From Boesenbergia rotunda (taxonomy: Eukaryota; Streptophyta; Magnoliopsida; Zingiberales; Zingiberaceae), in the NCBI GenBank assembly GCA_024364735.1, contig JAGFNQ010010100.1:50805-114804 (forward strand): DNA of 64,000 nt, read 5' to 3'. The notes beneath the pieces are model-generated. The model searched no databases, was not told the DNA's origin, and worked only from the letters and a program-made list of their open reading frames with translations. How positions within the stretch are numbered: position 1 is the first letter of the stretch; each line of letters begins with the position of its first letter. Below, one piece after another: positions 33,658-43,567 of this stretch. A program made the translations under genes and the position numbers.

Positions 33658-33907
33658 TGTGGCTGAGTATCCTCCGTAGGTTTGGGAGAAACAGAGGGGA
33701 GAGGAGGGAAGTGAGAAAGATTTGTCGCCGGCGTTTTGTTGACGCCGGCGGCCATCGCCGCGATGGAAGAATCGCGCGAGAGTCTATCCGCCCAAATCGC
33801 CTAAATTTTCTCTCTCCGAACTAACCCCAAACACCTTCCCTTGTAATAGGTTCTTAAAAAGCCTTTGTAAGTCCAATGTAGAGGGTGAAAAATAAGATTT
33901 GACAACC

Positions 33908-33980
33908 CGATCACGGTGGGACTCGAACCCACAATCTCCCGCTCCGGAGGCGAGCGCCTTATCCATTAGGCCACGCGACC
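33908..33980 (-). tRNA. tRNA-Arg (anticodon CCG)
   Basis: 73 bases folding to a full cloverleaf. The acceptor stem GGTCGCG/CGTGATC has two G-U pairs and a G discriminator. The D arm contains TGGCCTAATGGATAAGGC, and the anticodon stem CTCGC/GCGGG encloses loop CTCCGGA with anticodon CCG. The T arm is GTGGG-TTCGAGT-CCCAC. Box A and box B match the Pol III consensus. A T run (TTTTT on minus) about 18 bases downstream (33886-33890) can stop Pol III. It reads CGG codons. CCA is not encoded, as usual in nuclear genes. It looks functional. Confidence 0.93.
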
Positions 33981-34097
33981 ACAATTTAATTAAATGTAAT
34001 GGGTAAACTTTTTATAGTGACTAGTCCCACCGCCGAAACGGTCCTAAATCCCCTTCCGGGATTTCTGGAGGCATAGTACCACTAATTGATAAGAGTA

Positions 34098-34165
34098 TAA
34101 TTATTGGAATAATATCGAGCATATTATTGAAATAATATCCCGCGTATTATTGGCAATAATATCTC
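34098..34165. repeat. Three short palindromes in tandem
   Basis: ATTATTGGAATAATAT, ATTATTGAAATAATAT and ATTATTGGCAATAATAT follow each other at about 23-base spacing, separated by CGAGCAT and CCCGCGT. Each can fold on itself. No known element assigned. Confidence 0.7.
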
Positions 34166-34184
34166 AATCAATAAATATTAGTCG

Positions 34185-34250
34185 CTAAGAGGACTCGAAC
34201 CCGATATGTCTCCATGCTTACCACTTGGGCTAAGACACTTTGACAAAACA
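34185..34250 (-). mobile_element. tRNA-like head of a SINE or tRNA relic
   Basis: On minus, a box A-like TAGCCCAAGTGG (34221-34232) and a perfect box B GGTTCGAGTCC (34191-34201) stand about 20 bases apart. The anticodon arm of a true tRNA is missing, so it cannot be a functional tRNA. This is the layout of plant tRNA-derived SINE heads. I could not find the tail or a target duplication. Confidence 0.45.
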
Positions 34251-34269
34251 TATGCCTCTACTTAATGAC

Positions 34270-34632
34270 ATTAGATATCCAAGGGGGAAGCACTCCAGTG
34301 CACTTCTATATGGTTCACACCGGAAACTAGTTAGAATCTCTACAAGCGCATAAACATCGAGATTAGGATATGAACAACTCATAGGTCATCAACTAGTATT
34401 GTGGTGAAATCGAAGTCATAGATTTTACTATTTCCAACCTTCCCCAAAAATCAACTATCTCTCTCTCTCCAATTCTCTCTCTCTTCCTTATAAGCTTTCA
34501 CACAACCCTGTGATGGCCTAGATAGCTTACGTTTGTAGACACGACTAGTACTTAATCAACAGTCCCTGTGGATACGATAATTTTTTATATTACTTGATGA
34601 CGCAGCCGTGCACTTGCGGATGCTATATCACC
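34270..34632 (+). mobile_element. Relic of an Athila-like LTR 3' end
   Basis: The stretch AACAGTCCCTGTGGATACGA, then TTATATTACTTGATGACGCA, then GCCGTGCACTTGCGG, ending in TATCA, matches the reverse complement of the Athila LTR inner end at 4212-4280. No primer site follows, so it is a solo LTR end or the second half of the LTR at 22.7-24.2 kb. Upstream is a pyrimidine-rich stretch (TCTCTCTCTC) common in such LTR leaders. Confidence 0.6.
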
Positions 34633-35235
34633 TAATTCCCAACTAAAACTTCCATTTCCTTAGTCCCACTAGGACTTGTCTTTATCTAACTAGATCTAGT
34701 TAGAACTTCCCAGTCAAGTTTCTGGTCATTCTTGATCTACCTGACTTTTTCACATATATTTTTTAGACATTAAAACTCAAACTCGAGCCAATCCGAATTT
34801 AATCAAATTGATCAACGTTGATATGAGGATAATTACATCAACATCCATTTCATAATATGTTATAATGTTCACTATAATTCTTGGGTTCCTTTATGCCATC
34901 CAGACGATATTATTTATGTTCACCATCAGAATCGAGGGTAGGTCAAATTAAATTAATGTAAGAGACTTTTGATGGGATTCCAAACGATAGGTCAAGGATA
35001 TGCCATTAATAACAAAACCTTTGCGATTCTCATTTTAATTAATTAGGTTAGGTAATGTCGAATCTGAAACGATCAATTCGATTTTATAGAAATTTTTTTT
35101 TACCGATTACTAGGATAAATCGAGAAGCACTACGATGAGCAATCTAGAAATTTAACATTCTTCACATTTGGAGAATTTTTTTTTATAAAATTTATCATAA
35201 TAAAAATCGAATCACAATACTTAAAGATAATTAAT
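34633..35235. other. Intergenic, no gene seen
   Basis: AT-rich DNA with no ORF, TIR or tandem repeat that I can support. Confidence 0.5.
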
Positions 35236-35765
35236 CATCTTTCCAATAGCTCCGGAGGCAACCTTGCAATTCCTCTGAATAGATATGCAGGTGCTCAGAA
35301 AGCGCAAGAAGCTATAGACATTTTCAATAAAATGATAGATTATGGCTTTGAACTCGACTTGATTGGCTTCCAGCAACTTCTTATGTCACTTTGCAGATAT
35401 AAAAGGATATATTATGTGAGGAGGCAGAAGCTTTATTTCTTCATAACAAGATCAGTCTCGACCGGTTATAAAGAGCAGAAATATCATCCTAAATGGTTGG
35501 TGTGTTTTGGGAAGTTTACATGATGCAACGAGATTTTGACCAGATTTGTACACCTATAGCATTTTTATTAAATCATTGACGAAATCCGGAAATCTTGGTA
35601 CCGCCGTGTGGTTGCTCACATCCATATGGGAGAAGGGTTGCGATCCAGATGTTACAATCTGTTCATCAACTACATAGCCAAGGGAAGCTAGAAGAGGCCT
35701 TGCAATTTTATAAAGTAATGAGAGCCAAGAGAATGATCCCAGAGCCCAGAACAGGATGATTCAGC
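35236..35765 (+). pseudogene. PPR-protein gene fragment
   Basis: Reading across frames gives successive pentatricopeptide-like helices: RYAGAQKAQEAIDIFNKMID, YGFELDLIGFQQLLMSLCRY, NGWCVLGSLHDATR, PDLYTYSIFIKSLTKSGNLG and WEKGCDPDVTICS, with a final QFYKVMRAKRMIP. The 35-residue spacing and the 'PDLYTYS/GCDPDVT' turns are typical of organelle RNA-binding PPR proteins. Frame breaks at about 35400, 35520 and 35660, and no start codon, show that it is a relic of perhaps five repeats. Confidence 0.75.
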
Positions 35766-36059
35766 TTCTATTTCTTGTACCGGTACAGAGAAGAAGAATT
35801 TCTGAGTTGTTTTTTCTTTGTCAATTGAGTTTGAGTTGATATCTTCAAGGTGGCAAAAGGCATTAGCTTTTTAACATTTTTGTTAATCCATCTTAGAATT
35901 AATAAAGAAGAGATAAAGTACAAGAACCATCTCTATTTTTTTTATTCCCTTCCATGGACACAATGTGGCATGCGCCCCAAAAAAAAACCAATCAATGGAG
36001 AGGTTTTAGGCCCAAAATAAAAAATGCTCTTAAAAACTCACTCTATCTCCATGTCCCAT

Positions 36060-36330
36060 GATCGCTGGTGATGGCCGACCATTTATTCGATCGTCGATCG
36101 AATATCATTGACGGTCTCCAATCGCTATCCCGATTGAAATGATATTTTAGGAGAACGATGAACCGGTCGGGATCGCCGTAATTGCGTTCTTGCTGGATTG
36201 GACGGTGAATCCAACAATATCACAATTGCGGTCATCCTTGATGAGTTCACCATATCCCTTAAGATATAATTTAGTTTGGGATGATGATCGATAATGTCTA
36301 ATCGATGATCAAATGAATCATCAGTTATCA
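36060..36330. repeat. Decayed copy of the fold-back MITE
   Basis: Parallels the next element block by block (CGATCGTCGATCGAATA, then GGAGAACGATGAACCGGTC, GGATCGCCG, TCACAATTGCGG) but is shorter and more diverged. It has its own inverted ends around TTCGATCGTCGATCGAA and CTAATCGATGATCA. It is probably an older copy beside the newer one. Confidence 0.55.
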
Positions 36331-36334
36331 TCCA

Positions 36335-36745
36335 TAATTATGAAATGAGTAATGATTGGTAGAGTGAATTTGGGAGAGTGAATGACGTCCAGCTAATGTG
36401 TACATGTTCGATCGACGATCGAATACTACCGGCGGCCTCTGATTGTCGTCCCGAATCAAACTATACCTTGGGAGGACGGTGAACTCGTCAGGATCGCCGG
36501 CAACGGTGAACCCATCGAAATCGACGGTCAATGATGCGAGATCGCAATTGTGGCGATCTCCGACGGATTCACTGTGCCCCCCAGGGTATAGTTTGGTTCG
36601 GGGCGGCGGCCGAAGGCCGCCGGTGGTATCCGATCGTCGATCGGACGTGTATACAATAACTGCTATGTCATTCACTCTCTCATTCACTCTCCCAAATTTA
36701 CCCTCTCTATCATCACTCTTATGAAATATGAGACAGAGAAGATTA
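36335..36745. mobile_element. Fold-back MITE of about 410 bp
   Basis: The two halves are inverted copies. The left end has AATTTGGGAGAGTGAATGA and TTCGATCGACGATCGAA, then CCGGCGGCC. The right end on minus has AATTTGGGAGAGTGAATGA and TCCGATCGACGATCGGA, then CCGGCGGCC. The whole element could form one long hairpin. It has no transposase. A long inverted repeat of this kind can yield siRNA precursors. Confidence 0.7.
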
Positions 36746-36789
36746 TGAGACATAGAATTTGACCACAGCTCTCCTTCCATCTAAACAAA

Positions 36790-37560
36790 CCAAAAATGAC
36801 AACTAAGCACGGCGAGTAGACCGACCAAATTGACCTCGTGAGCCTAACCAAATTTGTACTAGATTAGTAAATTACCGCAAGAGAAAAAGGATAGAAACCG
36901 AGGAAACAATCCTGTATAGAATAAAATTTCGCCATTTAAAAGACAACGCTATTATCGCAATTAACTTTCTTCTAATAAATGTTTTAGGACGAACGAGCAC
37001 ATAATCTTTTGTAAAAAAATAAATAAATAAACTGACTAAATTAAAAAATTTAATTCGAGTAATTTTAAATTTTAATTATGTCAATTTATGTAATTCAACG
37101 GATAAATCACGCAATTGATAAATCGAAGGTATCAAAATTTCAAATTTTACTACCAAAATTGAAATAATTACACCGATATAAAATAACCAACCAAATTAAA
37201 CAAAAAATTAATTCAATTAATTTTAAATATTTAATTATTTCAATTTATACAATTCAACTAATAAATAATCAATAATACTAACGGCGCTACGCATTCGACT
37301 AGTTAACAGACAGTAGTAGATTGATAGATCGAACCAATCAGATTTTATTATTAAAATCGATTAAATTAAATCAATATAAAATCAATTATAAATTATATTT
37401 TATCTGTTAGCTTTTTAATCAAATGATCACCCTACCGCTTTATACTAAAATTGATAAAGCATAAGAGGACATAAAATTTTTTTAAAAAAAAAGCAGAAGA
37501 TACCTTCCTCAAAAGGAATCAATCTCCTTTTTCACTTCTCTAGATCCCCGCGCATCACAA
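36790..37560. other. Intergenic, AT-rich
   Basis: No gene. A sentence-like repeat (ATTCAATTAATTTTAAAT and ATTCGAGTAATTTTAAAT, each followed by a CAATTTAT...AATTCAAC stretch) occurs twice around 37040-37270. Confidence 0.5.
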
Positions 37561-37834
37561 ATTGTTCGCTTGTATCATGCCAAATGGCAGAAAACAACCA
37601 AGCAATCACATAACCAGTTCCTTGATCAAACCCTAAAAACCACACACAGAACAACTGAAACAAGATCGCAAGCATCAAAACCAGTCTACTTTCAAATTTC
37701 TAGCAATGATTGGAAGCCTTATTATGCCAAAAGTAGCAGCAGCAACAAGAAGAATCGAACAGCAGAAGGCCTTCAATTCCGAACTCAAATGCATTCGATA
37801 AAACTTAGGATTGGGAATGCGACGAACGCTTATC

Positions 37835-39164
37835 TTAACCTCGCTTCAGAAGCTCCAGTGCCTCGGCCTCGTTCGGCAGGGCAGGAATGGCCCCCTTCTT
37901 GGTGGTGGTGATGGCTCCGCAGGCGTTGGAGAACTTGAGCACCTCCCTCAGCTTCTCCTCGCTCTGCGCACACCACGACGATCATGGATCAGAGAAAGAG
38001 ATGGCGAAGGTTTGGTTAAGAAATGGTGGTCGTTCACCTGTAGCACGGATGGGTCATCGACTAGCTTGCGGAGCAAGGCACCGACAAAGGCATCTCCGGC
38101 ACCGGTGGTGTCTATTGTGTCGACTGCAAATCCATCTAAGCTTCCTTTGAAATCCTGCATATTTTAATTTGAAATGAAGAACGAAGGTTGGTGGGATTGA
38201 TCTAGATGCGGAGTGGGTGGAATGTAAAGATTCAACTTTTGGGGGGATTTTGGAAACCCTAAATTGGAAATCAATAGAACAATGAATCTGGAATCCGTGG
38301 ATCTTACTCCCAAAGCGGTGAGAGAGAAGTGCGATTGGAGGAGCATGTACCTTGGTGTAGTATTTGCATCCCTTCTCCCCGAGCGTGACCAGCAGAAGCT
38401 TGAACGCCGGCCGCCACAGAGTCAGGACGACGTCGTCCTCCACCGAATCCGTGCCGGTTAGGAACTCGAGCTCGACGTCGCTGACCTTGACGATGTCGGC
38501 CTGGTCCAGATGCTCAAGATCTGCTCCCGAGCGGACTCCGGAGAGGGCCACAGCGGCAGCCGGAGGTTGGGGTCGTAGGAAAGCAGCGCCCCTGCTTCCC
38601 TCGCCACCGCCATGGCCTTCAGATGCGCCGATCTGCACGGCTCCGTGATCAAGCTTATAGATCCGTAATGGAACACCGCCGCCTTCAAAGGATCGGAGGG
38701 GAAATGGGTAAATCAAGTAGAACTAGGGTTCTAAGTCATCTACTCGAAGAGCAAACAGATCCGAAGCTTACGCTCTTGATGACGTCGAGGTTGAGCTCGC
38801 CCTCGGTGAGAAGCATGTCGGCGCTGGGGTTGCGGTAGAACATGAACTCCCGCTCGCCGTCGGTGCGGAGGGTGACGAAAGCGAGCGCCGTGCGCGCGCC
38901 GGTGTCGAAGAGGACGCCGGCGTCGTCAACGCCGTTGGCGCGCAAGATGCCCGCGAGCATGCGACCGAACTCGTCGTCTCCGAGCTTACCGACGAAGGCG
39001 GCGCGGCCGCCGAGGCGGGCCACGGCGATGGCGACGTTGGCGGGGGCGCCGCCGGGGGCTTTGATGAACCCCGGCGCCTCCGCCAGCGACACGCCCGAGA
39101 CGGTGGGCACGAAGTCGATGAGCATCTCGCCGAAGCTGGCGATGAGGTCCTTGCCGTTGGCCAT
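37835..39164 (-). CDS. FRK: Fructokinase (pfkB family), four exons, one frameshift
   Basis: Phosphorylates fructose with ATP to fructose 6-phosphate in the cytosol, feeding glycolysis and starch synthesis. Exons: 38772-39164, 38351-38682, 38038-38154 and 37835-37963, all with GT-AG introns and phase 0 joints; intended length about 323 aa, normal for plant fructokinases. The N-terminal half has FGEMLIDFVPTVSGVSLAEA and the pfkB signature GGAPANVAIAVARLGG. Exon 2 has FHYGSISLITEPCRSAHLKA, SYDPNLRLPLWPS and VSDVELEFLTG. Exon 3 has the ATP/active-site signature DTTGAGDAF with the catalytic Asp. Exon 4 has ACGAITTTKKGAIPALP. I chose the ATG at 39164 over the one at 39224 because the family starts MANG and a TATA box lies at 39241. 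At 38505-38506 one G is missing after ...LSIW, which would truncate the protein at about 205 residues. This is either a sequencing error or a null allele. Confidence 0.92.
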
Positions 39165-39240
39165 GGCGGAGTAGCAGAGGAGATGAGAGAGATCCAAAGG
39201 AAAGGGAAGGGAGATCTCTTCCAAGGACTCAACGGTAGTA

Positions 39241-39247
39241 ATTTATA
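39241..39247 (-). promoter_or_regulatory. TATA box of the fructokinase gene
   Basis: TATAAAT on the minus strand, 77 bases upstream of the chosen ATG, which gives a 5' UTR of about 45 bases. It also places the upstream ATG at 39224 at or before the likely transcription start. Confidence 0.6.
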
Positions 39248-39259
39248 GACTAGAAGTTT

Positions 39260-42200
39260 TAGAATTAGAAAACATTTTAGATTTTTTCTATAATATTTCG
39301 ACGTAGTACCTTTCTCCTATAGCATTTCTTTCAGTCTGCCCCTATAATTTAGAATATTATGTTTTAACCATCTTCTGATTTCAACTGTTTATAAAAATAA
39401 TGGATAAAAATAAAAAAACATCTCAAAATTTGTAAATCGTTAAAAAGGTTGTTTCCTGTTTTTTTTTAAATCTTATTAGTTAATTTATCCTAAAATATAT
39501 TTTATTTTAATGGCTACCGTAATAAGAAATTTTAATTATTTTATTTAATCAAAGTTATTATACTTAAAATTGTTTAAGTTGTTAAAATCATTTTAAAATA
39601 ATTATAGCAACTATAAATTTTAAACCTTAAACACTATCATATTAAATATTATTTATCAATTTAATTAAAATTTTTTAAATTATATCAAATCACTTTAAAT
39701 TTACCTAAATAACTGCTACACAATCATATTATCTAAACAATACTATTATAGTCGGTGTTACGCATTATAATAATTATAAAGTAATTGTTATACGCTATAA
39801 TTAACAGTTAGTCATAATCCCTATTAACATTGGAAGTAAAAAACTGCTGTAAATGAAATAAAAGTATTTTTTGATATTAAATATTAAATGAAAATAATTT
39901 CTCTATTGTATGCATTGTACTTGGAAAAAAAATTGGACTTTTTATTGTGTATTATATTTAATGAAAAAAAATATTCTCCATTTTTAATAGATTATCAATC
40001 TATGGATGACTAACAATGGAATTAAAGTCGAGTTTAATATATATAATAGAAAATTTTAATAGGCGCATACTCTCAAGAAAAATTACTTCCATCTCTTAAT
40101 TATTTGATGATCAATTATAAATTGATTTCGTGATTTACTTTTTTATGGATGACCTGCGAAGGACACCTGACATGCATAATAACCTTTTGCTATACTAAAT
40201 TAAAAATTTTTAAATATTTTTAGAGTAGTTTTGATCAATATTAGAATAATTTTAGTAATATTAAATGATTTTAAATAATATTAAAATATTTTTGCGCTCA
40301 TAACAACACCTCTAAACAATGAGATTCATAAGCGAATTTTTATTGTCAAAATCAAAAGGGTGTCTTTATTTGTTTTTTATTTAACGACAAAGCTTTTTAT
40401 TTATTAATTTATTTATATTATATATATATATATATATATCATAATTATTCTAAAGTGCTTTAACTTTAAACGAAAAATAATAATGAAATTTATATATTCA
40501 TCTCAAAAGATAGTTAGGTAATTATATATGATGGGACCATTTAATAAAAAAACATCTTTTAAATTATTTAGAAAAATTGAGTCGTTATTTTGATTTTACC
40601 CCTTAGTTTGAAAAGCTAAAGTCAAACCTACCTTTACTCAAACATAAAAGCCTAGGTTAAAAAAATACATATAAAATTATGATATCCTTAAAATTTTCCA
40701 AATATTTTAGTTCAAACATGCTTAAAAAATATTTATCCTTTGATTTTCTTTCATTTTCAGTTGGTGATCGAAGTGGTTGAAAGTGGGTGTTGGCAATAAT
40801 TGCAACTTAAAACCCACTTCACCGAGTACTCCCAGATCAGCAAAATATTATTTCTTTTATTTCTTTGTTTTTCCCGCCCAAAGCTTGTCATTTTTTTTAT
40901 TTCTAAATTTTATCTTTCAGCAAGAAAAATTAAGAAAAAGAAACACTAAAAGACCAAATTATAAAATTTTCAACTTATTTCCAAATAAAAATATGGCGAG
41001 ATTTAGATGTGAAACATGCTTTGTTGGCGTCCAGATATTTAATGATCGATAAGTTTAGAGAAGCCATAATCGTGAAAATTTTCCAAAAACTATTTCAATG
41101 TCACTACAATATCACATAAAAATAAAAAATTATATAATACTCTATTAGTAAAAAAACGAAAATGATATTTTAATACCAAACTTAATTTGTTTTTGACATT
41201 TTAAATATTAAATTAAAAAAATATTTTAATCCTATAGATAATACTTTATTTTTATTTTAGATTAAAATTTATCTTCCTAATTGGGTTATAGTATTGAAGT
41301 TAAAAAAATTAAAAATTCTTAGGATTTACCTTTTCAATTGAGTTATAATGTTTAAGCTAAAAAAAATTAAAAATCGAAAACTCCTAAGGTTCACTTTCCC
41401 AATTGAATTATAATGTTTAATCATATTTTTTTAAAAAAAAAAAACTTAAACGTCTTCTATTGTTTGATATTAAAATTGTTACTTTAAATTTTAGGATAAA
41501 AAAGATAAACATCCAATTTTAAAATTATAATTTTTTTCAAATTTTTAATATCAAAATTATCAATTTAATATAAATTTAATACTCAAAAAAGTACACATCC
41601 ATTAAAAAACCTCTCAATAATATTATCATCTTTATTAATATTTTCATAAAAATTTCATAATTTTTATAAAAGATCTCGACTTCCAATAAAATTATTTTTT
41701 ACATTTAACATTTTTATATCTTATTATTATTTACCGATACTTTATAACGATAAATTTGCTTTAAATCTCTAATGGCAAGTCAAACTTTGTATTCAGTCTC
41801 CATTTGAGTTTTTCTTTGTGTTAACTCCCTAATGGATTGAGTATAAAAGAGTGAAAATTGAATATACATCAATGAAAAATGAATATAAAAGAATGAAAAG
41901 TGAGTATAAAAGAGTGAAAATTGAGTATGCAATTTCTTGATTGTGGATGCAATCTTATATACTCATTTTTAACTTTATACTAACTTTCTTCAAATAATAC
42001 TTACAAAGCTGTCTTTCAATCCATCAGACTGCATGCAATAAAATTGGTGAGATTACATACAATGTAATTTGAATAGTTTAAAAAATTACCTTATTTTATT
42101 ATATCACTCATATCACTCTTTCTAACTTTAAATTTTTTCTCTCTTTTTTTACCTTTTGTTTTATCTGACAAATATAGACTTCAAAAGATTTATAAAAAAG

Positions 42201-43000
42201 TATTAAAAATTTCATCCCTTTTGAAGAAAATGATAAAAAGAAATAGAGAAGAGAACGATAAAATGAAAAAAAATTAAAAATATATTTATATTTTTTTATA
42301 ATAAAAAATTAAAATTTTATGATTAAACAATGCTTAAAAATTAATTATTGAATTAGCTGTTGTTTAACGGCATGATTTTTTTTTTAAAAAAAAAGAGTGG
42401 CTCGGTGGTCAGGAGCCACACCTTGCTAAAATCGAAGAAGTTTCCTCCTCTCAACGTTGCCCACTTACTAATGGGAGCCCCATGTCCTTAGCTAAATCTA
42501 ACGAGGGACCCAAGAGGGGACCACCCGTGGCTTTAGATTTAGTCAACCTTTTATGACTGTATTTGGGTTTTGATTTTCCTTTTTGTTTTAATTCGAAGAC
42601 CTAAGTACTAAAAAATATATTAAAAGAGTAGATAAAAATACTCTGAAGGAAGGTTCATAAACTCCACACCCCATTCAGTGCATGTCACGTGTGCACGTTC
42701 TGATTTTTTTTGCATACGTGGCACGTTCTAAATGGATTGCAGGCACCACCTGTACCGGTAGGATCGAATTAACCCTATAAACCCACAACAACAATCTCTC
42801 CCATGAAGTTTTGCAATATAATTTAGATTGATTTCTAATATTAACAAATAATTTGCAATTTAAGCTGAAAGTTAATCAATCAGTCATCACATCTCTAACC
42901 ACAACTATGGTGCATCATAATGCTCCTCATAATTTTAGATATCAAACACGGAGACTTGCAGAAATAGCAACAATGATCGATCCCTTGTAATCGAAGTAAA
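39260..43000. other. Long AT-rich intergenic region
   Basis: About 3.7 kb with no ORF that I can support. It has an (AT)n run at 40420-40440. It also has a small repeat of GTATAAAAGAGTGAAAA words at 41840-41930, and homopolymer A/T runs. 42390-42560 is GC-richer, with GAGTGGCTCGGTGGTCAGGA and GAGGGGACCACCCGTGGC, and may be an unrecognised short repeat. CACGTG/ACGTG words occur at 42680-42720. Confidence 0.5.
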
Positions 43001-43567
43001 GGTGTGTTTCGAGGGAAGGTAAGTTTTAGGGACACTTGGACAATAGTGAAATCTCAAAGATGATAAGTCAGCAAAATTTGTTTGTGCAGGCAAAATTATC
43101 GGTATTGGAAGCAATGCAGTTTCATACCTGATGACTACATCAAGAGATAAAAACCGCCAGCTTTAGAAAAAAGGTTATTGAACATCTTTCAGCTCTGAAA
43201 ATTTACAAAATCCAACTGTAGTTTCATCTGGGATTGTTCACTGTCGGTATCGCGATGCCGTCATGCACACGGGCAAAGCCTCCTGGTTTGCTGGTGTGAG
43301 CCATCACATGAAACTAAAGACTCTGTTTGAGTGTACAAGCATGCTCCTGGGTGCTGCAAGAACAATTCATACCTTGGTCATTAGGTTTGAACCTTCATGG
43401 TACTTTGTCCGGTATGATAAGTACGAAAACAAATACAAATTTATGTTTATACTAGCTCTTCATTCAAATGCATGCATCACAAAAATTCACATGAAAACAA
43501 GATCATCAGGTGAGATAATTTCAGTTAAGAAAATCTAGTATGAACATCATCAACAACTTCTTGGGTG

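Larger units (their letters stand above)
24247..33830 (-). mobile_element. L1-type LINE, near full length, interrupted by a solo LTR
   Basis: On the minus strand the order is ORF1, endonuclease, reverse transcriptase, zf-RVT, RNase H, 3' UTR and an A tail (nine T on plus at 24247-24255). That is the complete plant L1 layout. A 1.6-kb solo Copia LTR (28719-30320) sits in the RT. Without it the LINE is about 8 kb. The 5' end at about 33830 is approximate. I did not find a clear target duplication. All ORFs carry stops or shifts, so it is inactive. Confidence 0.85.

Noticed and set aside
33784..33984. A 66-residue minus-strand ORF
   Set aside because: It is the translation of the tRNA-Arg gene (the well-known GLMDKALASGAGDCGFESH-type false ORF).
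38842..39174. Plus-strand ORF of 110 codons and a second minus-strand frame over the same bases
   Set aside because: Shadows of the GC-rich first exon of fructokinase; the pfkB frame is the real one.
39224..39232. Upstream ATG of fructokinase giving 20 extra residues
   Set aside because: Lies at or before the likely transcription start below the TATA box, and the family begins at MANG.
40777..41052. 91-codon plus-strand ORF
   Set aside because: Low-complexity Phe/Lys/Asn content typical of AT-rich DNA, no domain.
42390..42560. Possible SINE with a box A-like GTGGCTCGGTGGTC
   Set aside because: No box B at the proper distance and no target duplication seen.
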